Source: Reyranella sp. (GTDB lineage: Bacteria > Pseudomonadota > Alphaproteobacteria > Reyranellales > Reyranellaceae). Taken from it: a stretch of 42,330 nucleotides of DNA. Shown in pieces: positions 32,500-41,208 of this stretch (positions are counted from its first letter, which is position 1; every line of letters starts with the position of its first letter). The stretch spans positions 1-42,330 of the forward strand of contig JALHMO010000043.1 in NCBI GenBank assembly GCA_022844015.1, read 5' to 3'. The position numbers were made by a program, and so were the translations under genes. The notes beneath the pieces are model-generated. The model was not told where the DNA came from. It searched no databases and saw only the letters and a program-made list of their open reading frames with translations.

Positions 32500-33750
32500 A
32501 TGAGTCGTTCCCACGGCCGGGTGCCCTATGGCTGGGTGATCATTGGCGCCGGCATGCTGCTCTCCTGCTTCAGCATGGGCTCGGTGTTCTCGCTGGCGGT
32601 GTTCCTGCAGCCGCTCACCGACGATACCGGCTGGTCGCGCAGCGGTGTCTCGACGGCCATGACCATCGCCTTCCTGGCGATGGGCGTGTCGGCGTTCGGC
32701 TGGGGCATCCTTTCGGATCGTTGGGGAACGCGCGGCGTCGTGCTGTCGGGCAGCGTCATCCTGGGCGCCGGCCTCGTGCTGGCCAGCCGCGCCACCAGCC
32801 TGCTCGAGTTCCAGCTTCTCTACGGGCTGGTCATCGGCGTCGCCGTCGGCGCCTTCTATGCGCCGCTGATGGCTGTCGCCACGGCATGGTTCGAGAAGAA
32901 CCGCAGCCTTGCCGTCGCCCTGGTCTCGGCCGGCATGGGCATGGCGCCGCTCACCGTGGCGCCGTTCGCGCGCTGGCTGATCACGACCTACGAGTGGCGC
33001 CCGGCGATGATGGTCATCGGCATCGTCGCCTGGGTGCTGATGATCCCGGCCGCCCTGCTGATCCGGCGGGCGCCCGTTGTCATCCCCGCGCCGACGCCGC
33101 CGCGGGGCGTGGCGACGCCGATCGCCTCGGTCGCCCCTGCGCCGCGGATGACGGCCGCCGAAGCGCTGCGCACGCCACAGTTCGCGGCCCTCGCCCTTGC
33201 CCACTTCGCCTGCTGCGCCGCCCATTCCGGCCCGATCTTCCACATGGTGACCTACGCCATCGGCTGCGGCATCCCGGCGATGGCGGCGGTCAGCGTCTAC
33301 AGCGTGGCCGGCCTGTCGGGACTGGGTGGCCGCCTGCTGCTCGGCGTCGCGTCGGACCGGCTGGGCGCCAAGCCTGTGCTGGCGGTCGGCCTCGCGGTGC
33401 AGGCGCTTGCCGCCGGCGCCTACGTCTTCGTCGGCCAACTCGGCGAGTTCTACGCCCTGGCAGTCGTGTTCGGCATCGCCTACGGCGGCGTCATGCCGCT
33501 CTATGCCATCCTGGCGCGCGATTATTTCGGCCCGCACATCATGGGCACGACCTTCGGCGCCATCTCGATGGCGGCGAGCCTCGGCATGGCCTTCGGTCCC
33601 TGGGCCGGCGGCTACGTGTTCGACGCCTATGCCAGCTACTCGCTGCTCTACATCGGCTCCTTCGCGGTCGGGCTTGCCGCGGTGGCGGTGGCGCTGACCT
33701 TCAAGCCCGTGCCCGCGGCCGCCAAGCTGCGGGCGGCGGCGAAGGCGTGA
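32500..33750 (+). CDS. MFS transporter, monocarboxylate/oxalate-type
   Basis: A 416-aa secondary carrier with twelve predicted helices. The N-terminus YGWVIIGAGMLLSCFSMGSV and FLQPLTDDTGWSRSGVSTAM are typical of the MCT-like/oxalate-formate branch of the major facilitator superfamily, and the loop 2-3 motif is GILSDRWGTRGVVL. AGAGGAGA lies 6-7 nt before the ATG at 32500. The gene diverges from the CMD/AhpD-like gene. The substrate is likely an organic anion (inference). Confidence 0.9.
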   Translation: MSRSHGRVPYGWVIIGAGMLLSCFSMGSVFSLAVFLQPLTDDTGWSRSGVSTAMTIAFLAMGVSAFGWGILSDRWGTRGVVLSGSVILGAGLVLASRATSLLEFQLLYGLVIGVAVGAFYAPLMAVATAWFEKNRSLAVALVSAGMGMAPLTVAPFARWLITTYEWRPAMMVIGIVAWVLMIPAALLIRRAPVVIPAPTPPRGVATPIASVAPAPRMTAAEALRTPQFAALALAHFACCAAHSGPIFHMVTYAIGCGIPAMAAVSVYSVAGLSGLGGRLLLGVASDRLGAKPVLAVGLAVQALAAGAYVFVGQLGEFYALAVVFGIAYGGVMPLYAILARDYFGPHIMGTTFGAISMAASLGMAFGPWAGGYVFDAYASYSLLYIGSFAVGLAAVAVALTFKPVPAAAKLRAAAKA

Positions 33751-34034
33751 GGCTCATCGCTGGGAGCGCACCACTGAAGTGGCGCGCTCATAGGTGCTAA
33801 CCTTGGCCGGACCAACAAAGTCCTCATCCTGAGGAGGTCGCGTAGCGACCATCTCGAAGGATGGGCGACACACGAGATCGCTGGAAAAACAGTGTCGCAG
33901 CACCCGGTTTGTTGCCAACCAAAGGGCGAAGGTTCCTTCGCCCGAATCGAGACGTGGCCCTCCGGGCCGCTCCACAGGGTGAGGTCTTCGGAAACGTTAG
34001 CGCCTATGAGCGGCGCGCGCCCAGCCGTGAGTCA
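33751..34034. repeat. Composite nested repeat block downstream of serA
   Basis: The block is bracketed by inverted copies of the GAGCGC/GCGCTC family: 33751-33800 (CATCGCTGGGAGCGC..., GGCGCGCTCATAGGTGCTAA) and about 33996-34034 (TTAGCGCCTATGAGCG..., CCCAGCCGTGAG). Inside are a CCTCATCCTGAGGAGG repeat (33822-33866) and its degenerate inverted partner (near 33940-33985, ending GGGTGAGG). A perfect hairpin GGGCGAAGG-TT-CCTTCGCCC lies at 33925-33944. It occupies the whole gap between the MFS and serA stops. Confidence 0.8.
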
Positions 34035-35618
34035 TCAGAACCCCAGCAGCTTGGCCTGCACCACGCCCTCGAGCGCGGCGATGCGGCCGAGCAGCTCGGG
34101 CGAGATCGGCTGGTCGACCTGGATCAGGGCGATCGCCGAGCCGCCGGGCACATCGCGGCCGAGATGGAAGGTGGCGATGTTCACGTTGTTCTCGCCCAGG
34201 ATGGTGCCGAGGCGGCCGATGAAGCCCGGCTTGTCGTCGTTAGTGATGTAGAGCATGTGCGGGGCGAACTCGGCCTCGATCTCGATGCCCTTGATGTCGA
34301 CGATGCGCGGGTGCTTGCCGCCGAACAGCGTGCCGCTGACGGCGCGCGTGTACTTCTCGGTGGTGACGGTGAGCCGGATCAGGGCGTGATAGTCGCTGTC
34401 GCGCTCATGCTTGACCTCGGCGACCTCGACGCCGCGCTCGCGGGCGATCACCGGCGCGTTCACCATGTTGATCGAGGCGAGCTGGGGACGCAGTACGCCC
34501 ATCAACGCGACCTGGCTCAGCGGCTTGACGTTGAGCGCCGCCACCTGGCCTTCGTACTCGATCGACACCGCCCTGATGTCGGTGTCGGTGAGCTGGCCGG
34601 CGAACGATCCCAGCTTCTCGGCGAGGTCGAGATAGGGCGCCAGCCTGGGCGCGTCCTCGGCCGAGACGTTGGGCATGTTGAGCGAGTTCACCACCGCCCC
34701 GGTCAGCAGGTAGTCCGACATCTGCTCGGCGACCTGCAGGGCGACGTTCTCCTGCGCCTCGACGGTCGCGGCGCCGAGATGCGGCGTGCAGACCAGGTTG
34801 GGCGCACCGAACAGCACGTTCTGCCTGGCCGGCTCCTCGGTGAAGACGTCGAAGCCGGCGCCGGCGATATGGCCCGACACCAGCAGGTCGCGCACCGCCA
34901 GCTCGTCGACCAGGCCACCGCGCGCGCAGTTGACGATGCGCACGCCCTTCTTGGTCTTCATCAGGTTGGCGCGGCCCAGGATGTTCTTCGTCTGCTCGGT
35001 GAGCGGCGTGTGCACGCTGATGAAGTCGGCGCGCGCCAGCAGCTGGTCGAGGGTTGCCTTCTCGACGCCGAGCTCCTGGGCGCGCTGGTCCGACAGGAAC
35101 GGATCGTAGGCCATGACGCGCATCTTGAGGCCGAGCGCGCGCTCGGCGACGATCGAGCCGATGTTGCCGCAGCCGATCAGGCCCAGCGTCTTGAAGCTGA
35201 GCTCGGTGCCCATGAAGCGGTTCTTCTCCCACTTGCCGAGCTGGGTGCTGGCATTGGCGTCGGGCACCTGGCGGGCGACGGCGAACATCAGGGCGATGGC
35301 GTGCTCGGCCGTGGTGATGGCGTTGCCGAACGGCGTATTCATCACCACCACGCCGTGCGCGGTCGCCGCTTTCAGGTCGACATTGTCGACGCCGATGCCG
35401 GCGCGCCCGACGACCCGGAGCTTCTTCGCCTCGGCCAGCACCTCGGCCGTGACCTTCGTCGCCGACCGGATGGCGAGGCCTTCGTAGTTGCCGACGATGG
35501 CGCGCAGCTCGGCCGGTTTCAGGCCGGGCTTGAAATCGACGTCGCAGCCGCGCTCGGCGAAGATCTCGACGGCGCGGGGCGACAGCTCATCGGAGATGAG
35601 CACCTTGGGTTTTGCCAT
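34035..35618 (-). CDS. serA: D-3-phosphoglycerate dehydrogenase, long form with ACT domain
   Basis: A 527-aa enzyme of the first step of serine biosynthesis, oxidising 3-phosphoglycerate with NAD. The Rossmann motif is GCGNIG (residues 149-154), and the catalytic residues are Arg233 in NCARGG, Glu262 and His280 in CTPHLG. The allosteric substrate-binding region and a C-terminal ACT domain (MLYITNDDKPGFIGRLG, about residues 450-527) make it the type II, serine-regulated form. GAGGAGAG precedes the ATG at 35616-35618. It follows serC on the same strand. Confidence 0.97.
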   Translation of the reverse strand: MAKPKVLISDELSPRAVEIFAERGCDVDFKPGLKPAELRAIVGNYEGLAIRSATKVTAEVLAEAKKLRVVGRAGIGVDNVDLKAATAHGVVVMNTPFGNAITTAEHAIALMFAVARQVPDANASTQLGKWEKNRFMGTELSFKTLGLIGCGNIGSIVAERALGLKMRVMAYDPFLSDQRAQELGVEKATLDQLLARADFISVHTPLTEQTKNILGRANLMKTKKGVRIVNCARGGLVDELAVRDLLVSGHIAGAGFDVFTEEPARQNVLFGAPNLVCTPHLGAATVEAQENVALQVAEQMSDYLLTGAVVNSLNMPNVSAEDAPRLAPYLDLAEKLGSFAGQLTDTDIRAVSIEYEGQVAALNVKPLSQVALMGVLRPQLASINMVNAPVIARERGVEVAEVKHERDSDYHALIRLTVTTEKYTRAVSGTLFGGKHPRIVDIKGIEIEAEFAPHMLYITNDDKPGFIGRLGTILGENNVNIATFHLGRDVPGGSAIALIQVDQPISPELLGRIAALEGVVQAKLLGF

Positions 35619-35640
35619 GACAGACTCTCCTCACAAAACA

Positions 35641-35749
35641 CCTCATGCTGAGGAGGTCGCGCAGCGACCGTCTCGAAGCATGGGTCACAGACATCGGTTT
35701 TGTTGCGCACCCTTCGAGACGCGCGCTGCGCGCGCTCCTCAGGGTGAGG
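35641..35749. repeat. CCTCA(T/C)CCTGAGGAG repeat pair between serA and serC
   Basis: A unit at 35641-35685 (CCTCATGCTGAGGAGG, then TCGCGCAGCGA and GTCTCGAAGCATGGG) and an inverted unit at 35708-35749 (CACCCTTCGAGACGCGCGC..., CTCCTCAGGGTGAGG). Each unit has its own internal palindromes, and the pair can form one large stem. A related pair lies on the other side of serA at 33822-33985. The pair fills most of the serC-serA gap, so it may process or attenuate the joint transcript. Confidence 0.82.
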
Positions 35750-35755
35750 CCTTAT

Positions 35756-36922
35756 TTACGCCGCCGTCTTGCCGAACTCGCGCTCGATCTCGCCGTAGGC
35801 CCAGTCGAGCCACGGCATCAGCGCTTCGAGATCGGCCTTGTCGACCGTGGCGCCGCACCAGATGCGCAGGCCCGGCGGTGCGTCGCGGTAGGAGCCCGCG
35901 TCGTAGCCGGCCTTCTCGGCCTCCAGCAGGTCGGCCATCTTCTTGGCGGCCGCCGCCTGTTTGTCGGCCGGCAATGCGGTGAACCACGGCGCCTCGATAG
36001 TGAGGCACACCGAGGTGTTCGACCGGATCGCCTTGTCGTTCGCCAGGAACGAAATCCACGGGCGCGCCGCAACGAAAGCCTCGAGCACGCCGAGATTGAC
36101 TTCCGAGCGGGCCTTGAGCGCGGGCAGGCCGCCGATGCTTTCGCCCCAGCGCAGGCCGTCGATCGCGTCCTCGATGCAGAGCATCGACGGCGTGTTGATG
36201 GTGTCGCCCTTGAAGATCGCCTCGGAGAACTTGCCGCCCGAGGTCAGGCGGAAAATCTTGGGCAGCGGCCACGGCGGGCTGTAGCTCTCGAGGCGCTGGA
36301 TGGCGCGCGGCGACAGCACCAGCATGCCATGCGCACCCTCGCCGCCCATCACCTTCTGCCACGACCAGGTCACGACATCGAGCCTGGCCCATGGCAGGTC
36401 CATGGCGAACACCGCCGAGGTGGCGTCGCAGATCGCGAGGCCTTCGCGATCGGCCGCGATCCAGTCGCCGTTCGGCACCTTCACGCCCGAGGTCGTGCCA
36501 TTCCAGGTGAAGACCACGTCGTGCGTCCAGTCGACCTTGGCGAGGTCGGCGATCTGGCCATACGGCGCCTTCAGCACCCGCGCGTCCTTCAGCTTCAGCT
36601 GCTTGACCACGTCGGTGACCCAGCCCTCGCCGAAGCTTTCCCAGGTCAGCATGTCGACCGGCCGGGCGCCGAGCAGCGACCACAGCGCCATCTCGACCGC
36701 GCCGGTATCGGAGGCCGGCACGATGGCGATGCGATAGTCGGCCGGGATGCCGAGCAGCGCGCGCGTGCGATCGACCGCCTCGACAATCTTCTTCTTGCCG
36801 AGCTTGGATCGGTGGGACCGCCCCGTGGCGGCATCCTTGAGGGCTTCAGGCGTCCATCCCGGACGCTTGGCGCAAGGTCCGGACGAAAAGTCGGGACGCG
36901 CCGGACGCATGTTCGGCTTCAT
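35756..36922 (-). CDS. serC: Phosphoserine aminotransferase
   Basis: A 388-aa PLP enzyme of the second step of serine biosynthesis, converting 3-phosphohydroxypyruvate to phosphoserine; it also acts in pyridoxine synthesis. It is the alphaproteobacterial form: [18 protein letters not shown] at the N-terminus, the substrate loop [10 protein letters not shown], and PLP-binding Lys190 in [14 protein letters not shown]. The start is the ATG at 36920-36922, just after a TTG. SerA is the next gene on the same strand. Confidence 0.96.
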   Translation of the reverse strand: MKPNMRPARPDFSSGPCAKRPGWTPEALKDAATGRSHRSKLGKKKIVEAVDRTRALLGIPADYRIAIVPASDTGAVEMALWSLLGARPVDMLTWESFGEGWVTDVVKQLKLKDARVLKAPYGQIADLAKVDWTHDVVFTWNGTTSGVKVPNGDWIAADREGLAICDATSAVFAMDLPWARLDVVTWSWQKVMGGEGAHGMLVLSPRAIQRLESYSPPWPLPKIFRLTSGGKFSEAIFKGDTINTPSMLCIEDAIDGLRWGESIGGLPALKARSEVNLGVLEAFVAARPWISFLANDKAIRSNTSVCLTIEAPWFTALPADKQAAAAKKMADLLEAEKAGYDAGSYRDAPPGLRIWCGATVDKADLEALMPWLDWAYGEIEREFGKTAA

Positions 36923-36925
36923 CAA

Positions 36926-36970
36926 ACCTCTCCCTTACAGAAGAGCTGCACTCCGGTGGGGGAGCGTGGC
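36926..36970 (-). promoter_or_regulatory. Candidate serC leader RNA
   Basis: Right before the serC start are two hairpins on the coding strand: CGCTCC-CCCACC-GGAGTG (36966-36949) and CTCTT-CTGTAA-GGGAG (36945-36930). The second contains the Shine-Dalgarno bases GGGAG, so it could switch translation. The position agrees with the serC RNA motif described in alphaproteobacterial serC-serA operons. I could not align it to the family model. Confidence 0.5.
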
Positions 36971-37003
36971 CCGCCGCCCAGATGCCCCAAGGCGCTGGCA
37001 AAA

Positions 37004-37180
37004 TCAACCGCGCGTTTGACGCAGGGATTGGTCGCCGTTCAGGGCGCTGCAATCGTCCGCTGCAAGAACTCGCGCACCCGAACGATGGAATTTGATCTCG
37101 ATGAATTCGCCGGCAGATGCGGCGGTACCGCCGAGGGAAAGGCTCACGAGGAGACCTGCGAGCAGACCTCGTATCGACAT
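37004..37180 (-). CDS. Small secreted protein, 58 aa, unknown
   Basis: A short ORF beginning MSIRGLLAGLLVSLSLGGTA, a clear signal peptide with probable cleavage after SASA-like TAASA, leaving about 35 residues (GEFIEIKFHRSGARVLAADD...). GGAGGG is 8 nt before the ATG at 37178-37180. It lies upstream of serC on the same strand and ends 34 bp before the leader hairpins. I recognise no family. Confidence 0.5.
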   Translation of the reverse strand: MSIRGLLAGLLVSLSLGGTAASAGEFIEIKFHRSGARVLAADDCSALNGDQSLRQTRG

Positions 37181-37248
37181 GCCGCCACCCTCCGCCAGAA
37201 CGCCGATACGTGGCGTTCCAGTGCGAGAATCAGTAGTTATGACTGGCA

Positions 37249-38493
37249 ATGCAAGAGAGGAAGCCGACTCCCTCCCGCTCCTGGCCGCGGACGATCCTGG
37301 CGACGCTGGTGATCGTCGTGGCATCGGCCTTCGCGGCAGAGCTCATCGCCCGTCAGTTCTTCGACCTCGACACACTGCAGTACCGCCGACCCTACCAGCC
37401 GATCTTCGTGTCGGGTGACTACCACTACCTGATGCCCAACGAGGAGCTGCCGTTCGTTCCCGGGGGCCCGGTGGAGATGGGGTACCGGCCCGGGCCGTTC
37501 GGCTTCTACTACAGCGCCGATACCCCGCCGCCACGCTCCGCCGCGACGCTGGCCGATTACCTGTTCGCCCACAAACGGTCGCGCTACGACGCTGCGGAGA
37601 TCGACCGCCTCTCCTGTGCCGGTGGAGATTCCGTCCTGATCCATGTGCTGGGCAGCTCGGTCGCCCAGGGCTTTTCGTCCGAGGAAAAGGCCGATACCTG
37701 GCATGCCGCGCTCGAGCGCGCGTTGCGGCGCCGGCTCGGGCGGCAGGACGTGCACATCTTCAATGGCGCGATGGGCGGCTTCGTCTCGTTGCAGGATCGC
37801 CTCGCCTACCATCTCGCGGTGGCACCGCGGCCGGCGCGCCTGGTGCTGATCGTCAACGGCTACAACGACCTCACCCTGCCGGCGAACTCGGCCGTGCGGC
37901 CGGGCGATCCGTTCCAGCTCGGCCTGCGCTACAGCCAGCTGTTCGACGACGGCTTCATCTGGTGGCTGGCGCGCCACAGTGCCATCGCCAACACGGTGCT
38001 GGAGAACGAGTTCACCCGCCGCATCGCCGAGTTCCGCCGCCGGCTCGAGGAGGACGACGCGGTGTTCGCGCGGCACGCACGGGCGATCACCGACATCTAC
38101 ATCGAGAACATGGAGGATGTGCTCGATGCCTGTGTCGGTCGTGGCCAGGCCTGCCGCGTCGCCATCCAGCCAGCCCGCGCCCTCACCGCCCACTACATCG
38201 GCACCCATGCGGGCGACGTGCTGTCGCAGAAGCGCCTGGTGCAGCTCTACCGGTCGCTGCTGGCCAAGGTGGCGGAGAGCCGGCATCGCGATCTCTTCAT
38301 CGACCTCACGCACGTCTTCGATCGCGGCGAGCGGATGCAGCACTACGCCGATTCGGTTCACCCCAACTATGCCGGCCAGCAGGTGCTCGCGCGGGCGCTG
38401 CTGGCGCCGACGCTGGCGGCGCTGCGTTCGGCGCAAACCGTTCCGGCGCCCGCCGTCCGCTGCGCGCGGCTGTCGCGGGCTAGCGACGGGTGA
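37249..38493 (+). CDS. SGNH/GDSL hydrolase-like membrane-anchored protein
   Basis: A 414-aa protein with an N-terminal membrane anchor (ILATLVIVVASAFAAELIA, about residues 16-34). The rest resembles an SGNH hydrolase: block I HVLGSSVAQG (Ser136/Ser137), block III NGYND (Asn203 to Asp207) and block V DSVHPN (Asp368, His371). Members remove or add acyl groups on sugars or lipids, and here the neighbours on the right encode glycan enzymes. The catalytic domain would face the periplasm. The stop overlaps the convergent membrane-protein gene by 14 bases. Confidence 0.82.
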   Translation: MQERKPTPSRSWPRTILATLVIVVASAFAAELIARQFFDLDTLQYRRPYQPIFVSGDYHYLMPNEELPFVPGGPVEMGYRPGPFGFYYSADTPPPRSAATLADYLFAHKRSRYDAAEIDRLSCAGGDSVLIHVLGSSVAQGFSSEEKADTWHAALERALRRRLGRQDVHIFNGAMGGFVSLQDRLAYHLAVAPRPARLVLIVNGYNDLTLPANSAVRPGDPFQLGLRYSQLFDDGFIWWLARHSAIANTVLENEFTRRIAEFRRRLEEDDAVFARHARAITDIYIENMEDVLDACVGRGQACRVAIQPARALTAHYIGTHAGDVLSQKRLVQLYRSLLAKVAESRHRDLFIDLTHVFDRGERMQHYADSVHPNYAGQQVLARALLAPTLAALRSAQTVPAPAVRCARLSRASDG

Positions 38494-40159
38494 TCTCGTA
38501 GTACCTGCCGGCGGTCGGGTCGCGGAACACCTCGCGGGCGGTGTAGCGATCGTGCAGCAGCGCGTGGATGGCCGGCGCACGGTTGGCGGCGGAAAGCCCC
38601 CCCAGCTGGCCGGCCAGCTCGTCGAGGCTCCAGGTCCACACGTCGGAGGCGACGACCCGGTAGCCCTTGTCGAGCGCATGGTCGATATCGCGGCGCAACG
38701 CCTCGGCGTTCTGCCCGGGCGTCCAGTCGGGGTGCCGGATGGCGCCGGCATCGATGGCGATCCACTTGAACTTGGGATCGGCCTGCGGCGCCGGACCGAC
38801 GGGTGCCGTGCCATCCCAATCCCAGGTCCGGCTCCACAGCGCGTACTGCCACATCGAGATCGGCTCGAAGCCCCAATAGACGAACACCGTCGATTGCGGC
38901 GGAAAGCGCTTCTCGAGCGCGGCAATCGCCGACAGCGCCGCCTCGTCGCCGCCGCGGTGGCGCGCGAGCTGGCTCGCGTTCCAGGCAAGCGGCGCGAGCG
39001 AGAGGACCACGAGGCCGACTGTCACGACGCGCGGACCGGAGAGCAGTGCCGCGAGCAGCAGCCCCCACGCCACGGTCAGCCACGGCATGACGTTGATCTG
39101 CATCTGCGGATCCTGGGGCTGCGAATAGAAGTTCAGCGCCTGCCCGGCGCCGAGGGTCCCCAGGAAGACGATGGCAATGGTGCGCAGGCGGGCATCGCCA
39201 CGTCGCGGCCAAAGGACGGCGACGCAGGCGACGAAGATTGCGACTTGCAGCAGCACCGAGACGATGAGCGGAGCGGCAGCACGCCTGGCCGACAGAGGGT
39301 CGACCCAGCCGCCGACGATGAGGAAGTAATTGCCGATGCCGGACAGCATCATCCAGGCCTTGTCCCACGACAGGCCCGCCCAGCCGGTCGCCACGCCCTT
39401 GCCGGTCCACAGGATGTCGTGCAGGCCGACCGCACCGTTGTGGCCTTCCCACGCGAGCTGCACGATGCCCGATACGGCGAGAATGCCGACGACGAGGGTG
39501 CCGACCAGGGCAAGACGGCGTCGGAACGGGATGGGCGCCCAGGCAAGCGCCAGGACCAGCGCCGGCAGGGTCGGGAACAGCAGCCGCCATTCCATCAGCC
39601 AGCCCAGGGTGAAGATCGCGGCGACCAGCGCCACGCGCGCCGCGGTCGGCCGGTCGAACCACAGGCCGGCCAGCAGCATCGCGCCCAGCACCAGCGCGTA
39701 GCCCGGCATGATGTCCTCGCTGATGACCGCCAGCAGCAGCACGAAGCCGATGCCGGCGTGGAAGCAGGCGGTCAGCGCGGCAGCCCAGGTGATTCCGGTC
39801 ACGCGCTGGACAAAGGCGAAGACAAAGACGTTGGCGAGGCTCGCCCACAGCGCGTTGAGGTAGGCGAACTGCTTCCACGGCGTGCCGCGCAGGATGCCGA
39901 GCGCATCGAGCGCTGCGGCGAGAACGCCGTACAGCGGGAAATAGAGATAGTTCGACGGATCGAGCCGGGCGCGCCCGGGATCGGCGATCCAGGGCTCGGC
40001 CTGGATGCTCTTGTACATGCCGTTGCTGGTTACGATGTGCACGTTCTGCAGCCAGGCGACCAGGCCGCAGAACAGCAGCAGCGACAGGGCGAAGACCAGC
40101 AGCAGGTGCCAGGCTGGGTGCTCGGGCTCTTCCGGACCGCGAGCGTCTCGCTCGCTCAT
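38480..40159 (-). CDS. GT-C-like polytopic membrane protein with a repeat-derived N-terminus
   Basis: A 559-aa protein with about ten to eleven helices in residues 18-400 and a soluble, probably periplasmic C-terminal domain of about 150 residues. The first periplasmic loop (PWIADPGRARLDPSNYLYF) has acidic residues as in GT-C glycosyltransferases, but no family can be fixed. The start ATG at 40157-40159 and residues about 1-11 (MSERDARGPEE) are encoded by one arm of the palindromic repeat at 40128-40199. I see no Shine-Dalgarno. The next in-frame start would lose the first helix. The stop overlaps the convergent SGNH gene. Confidence 0.8.
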   Translation of the reverse strand: MSERDARGPEEPEHPAWHLLLVFALSLLLFCGLVAWLQNVHIVTSNGMYKSIQAEPWIADPGRARLDPSNYLYFPLYGVLAAALDALGILRGTPWKQFAYLNALWASLANVFVFAFVQRVTGITWAAALTACFHAGIGFVLLLAVISEDIMPGYALVLGAMLLAGLWFDRPTAARVALVAAIFTLGWLMEWRLLFPTLPALVLALAWAPIPFRRRLALVGTLVVGILAVSGIVQLAWEGHNGAVGLHDILWTGKGVATGWAGLSWDKAWMMLSGIGNYFLIVGGWVDPLSARRAAAPLIVSVLLQVAIFVACVAVLWPRRGDARLRTIAIVFLGTLGAGQALNFYSQPQDPQMQINVMPWLTVAWGLLLAALLSGPRVVTVGLVVLSLAPLAWNASQLARHRGGDEAALSAIAALEKRFPPQSTVFVYWGFEPISMWQYALWSRTWDWDGTAPVGPAPQADPKFKWIAIDAGAIRHPDWTPGQNAEALRRDIDHALDKGYRVVASDVWTWSLDELAGQLGGLSAANRAPAIHALLHDRYTAREVFRDPTAGRYYEITRR

Positions 40160-40199
40160 GGCATCTTATGAGCGAGCGGGACGCTCGCGGTCCGGAAGA
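40128..40199. repeat. Long palindromic repeat, 32-bp arms
   Basis: Arms at 40128-40159 and 40168-40199 are complementary at 31 of 32 positions around an 8-nt loop. Each arm contains the internal core CGAGCG/CGCTCG. A degenerate copy lies at about 451-518. The left arm is also the 5' coding end of the GT-C-like gene, so its mRNA would start in a stable hairpin. Confidence 0.92.
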
Positions 40200-40215
40200 C
40201 CATGAGACTTGAAGC

Positions 40216-40482
40216 CTAGTTCTTCCGGCCGAACAGCGTCACCGCGCCCTCGGGGCCGTAGCTCTCCGAGTGCAGGCAGCCCCGCGCCATGGCGAAGGTC
40301 TCGCCGGCGCGATAGGTCGTGGTCCGCCCTTCCGAGGTCAGCGTCAGCGCGCCCTCAAGCACCATGGCGCGGACGTCGAAGGGATGGCTGTGCTCGGCGT
40401 TCACCTTGGCGCCGGCGGTGGTGTTGGTGCCGATGTCGTAGCCGTCGCGCTTCAGCTCGGCCTCGAAGGTCTGGCGATCCAT
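40216..40482 (-). CDS. Small cupin domain protein
   Basis: An 88-aa single cupin. Motif 1 is VNAEHSHPFDVRAMVLEGAL with two histidines, and motif 2 is AGETFAMARGCLHSESYGPE with one, the set expected for a metal site. The gene lies 12 bp downstream of the methyltransferase gene on the same strand and is followed by the long palindrome. The function is unknown. GAAAGGAGAT is just upstream of the ATG at 40480-40482. Confidence 0.86.
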   Translation of the reverse strand: MDRQTFEAELKRDGYDIGTNTTAGAKVNAEHSHPFDVRAMVLEGALTLTSEGRTTTYRAGETFAMARGCLHSESYGPEGAVTLFGRKN

Positions 40483-40494
40483 GGCGATCTCCTT

Positions 40495-41208
40495 TCAGGC
40501 GGTCTTGCGGGCCGCCACGACATACTGCGCACCGAGCGGCAGCCATGCCAGCAGCCGATCGACCCCGCGCAGCGCAGCAATGCCGGGCGGCATGAACATC
40601 AGGTAGTCCGACTGGATCTGGTAGGGTGCCGAATCGAGCAGCCCGTGCCGCACTTCCTTCTCGTCGAGCAGGACGGCGTTGGCATCGATCGGCGTGCGGG
40701 CCACGACGTAGCGCACCAGCGGGTTGCGTGGATTGTGCTCGAAGACGTAGAGGCGCCCGCCGGGCTTCAGCACCCGGGCGAGCTCGCGATAGACGGCGGC
40801 GCGTTCCGCCGGCGGCACGTGGTGCAGCACCGCGCTGATGGTGACGATGTCGAAGCGGCCGTCGGGGAATGGCGTCAGGGCGCCGTCCTGGACGGCGATC
40901 TCGGGCGCCGGCTCGAGCGCCGCCGGCCAGCGCTTCTCGACCTCGGCCAGCATGCCGGTCGAGACGTCGCAGCCGGTGAAGTGCGCGCGCGCGCCGAGAC
41001 CGGCCAGAACGCGCAACAGGTCGGCCGCGCCGCAGCCATAGTCGAGCAGCGCGAGCCCGCCCCGGCCCAGCTCCGGCTCGCGGCGCAGCAGCCAGCGCGC
41101 CTTGACGGCGATGAACTGGTCCTGCGAGTTGCCCATCATCCGCTTGATCGGATTGTCCAGCCCGCCGTCGTAGCCGGCGGCGTGACGGTCGAACTCGGCA
41201 GGCTTCAT
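40495..41208 (-). CDS. Class I SAM-dependent methyltransferase
   Basis: A 237-aa methyltransferase of the Rossmann type. The SAM-binding motif is LLDYGCGAADLL (about residues 54-65), motif II is HFTGCDVSTGML, and the post-motif region is FDIVTISAVLHHVPP then ELARVLKPGGRLYVFEH. The start overlaps the stop of the glycosyltransferase gene by 4 bases, so the two are translationally coupled. Such pairs modify lipid-linked or cell-surface glycans; the acceptor is not known. Confidence 0.9.
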   Translation of the reverse strand: MKPAEFDRHAAGYDGGLDNPIKRMMGNSQDQFIAVKARWLLRREPELGRGGLALLDYGCGAADLLRVLAGLGARAHFTGCDVSTGMLAEVEKRWPAALEPAPEIAVQDGALTPFPDGRFDIVTISAVLHHVPPAERAAVYRELARVLKPGGRLYVFEHNPRNPLVRYVVARTPIDANAVLLDEKEVRHGLLDSAPYQIQSDYLMFMPPGIAALRGVDRLLAWLPLGAQYVVAARKTA

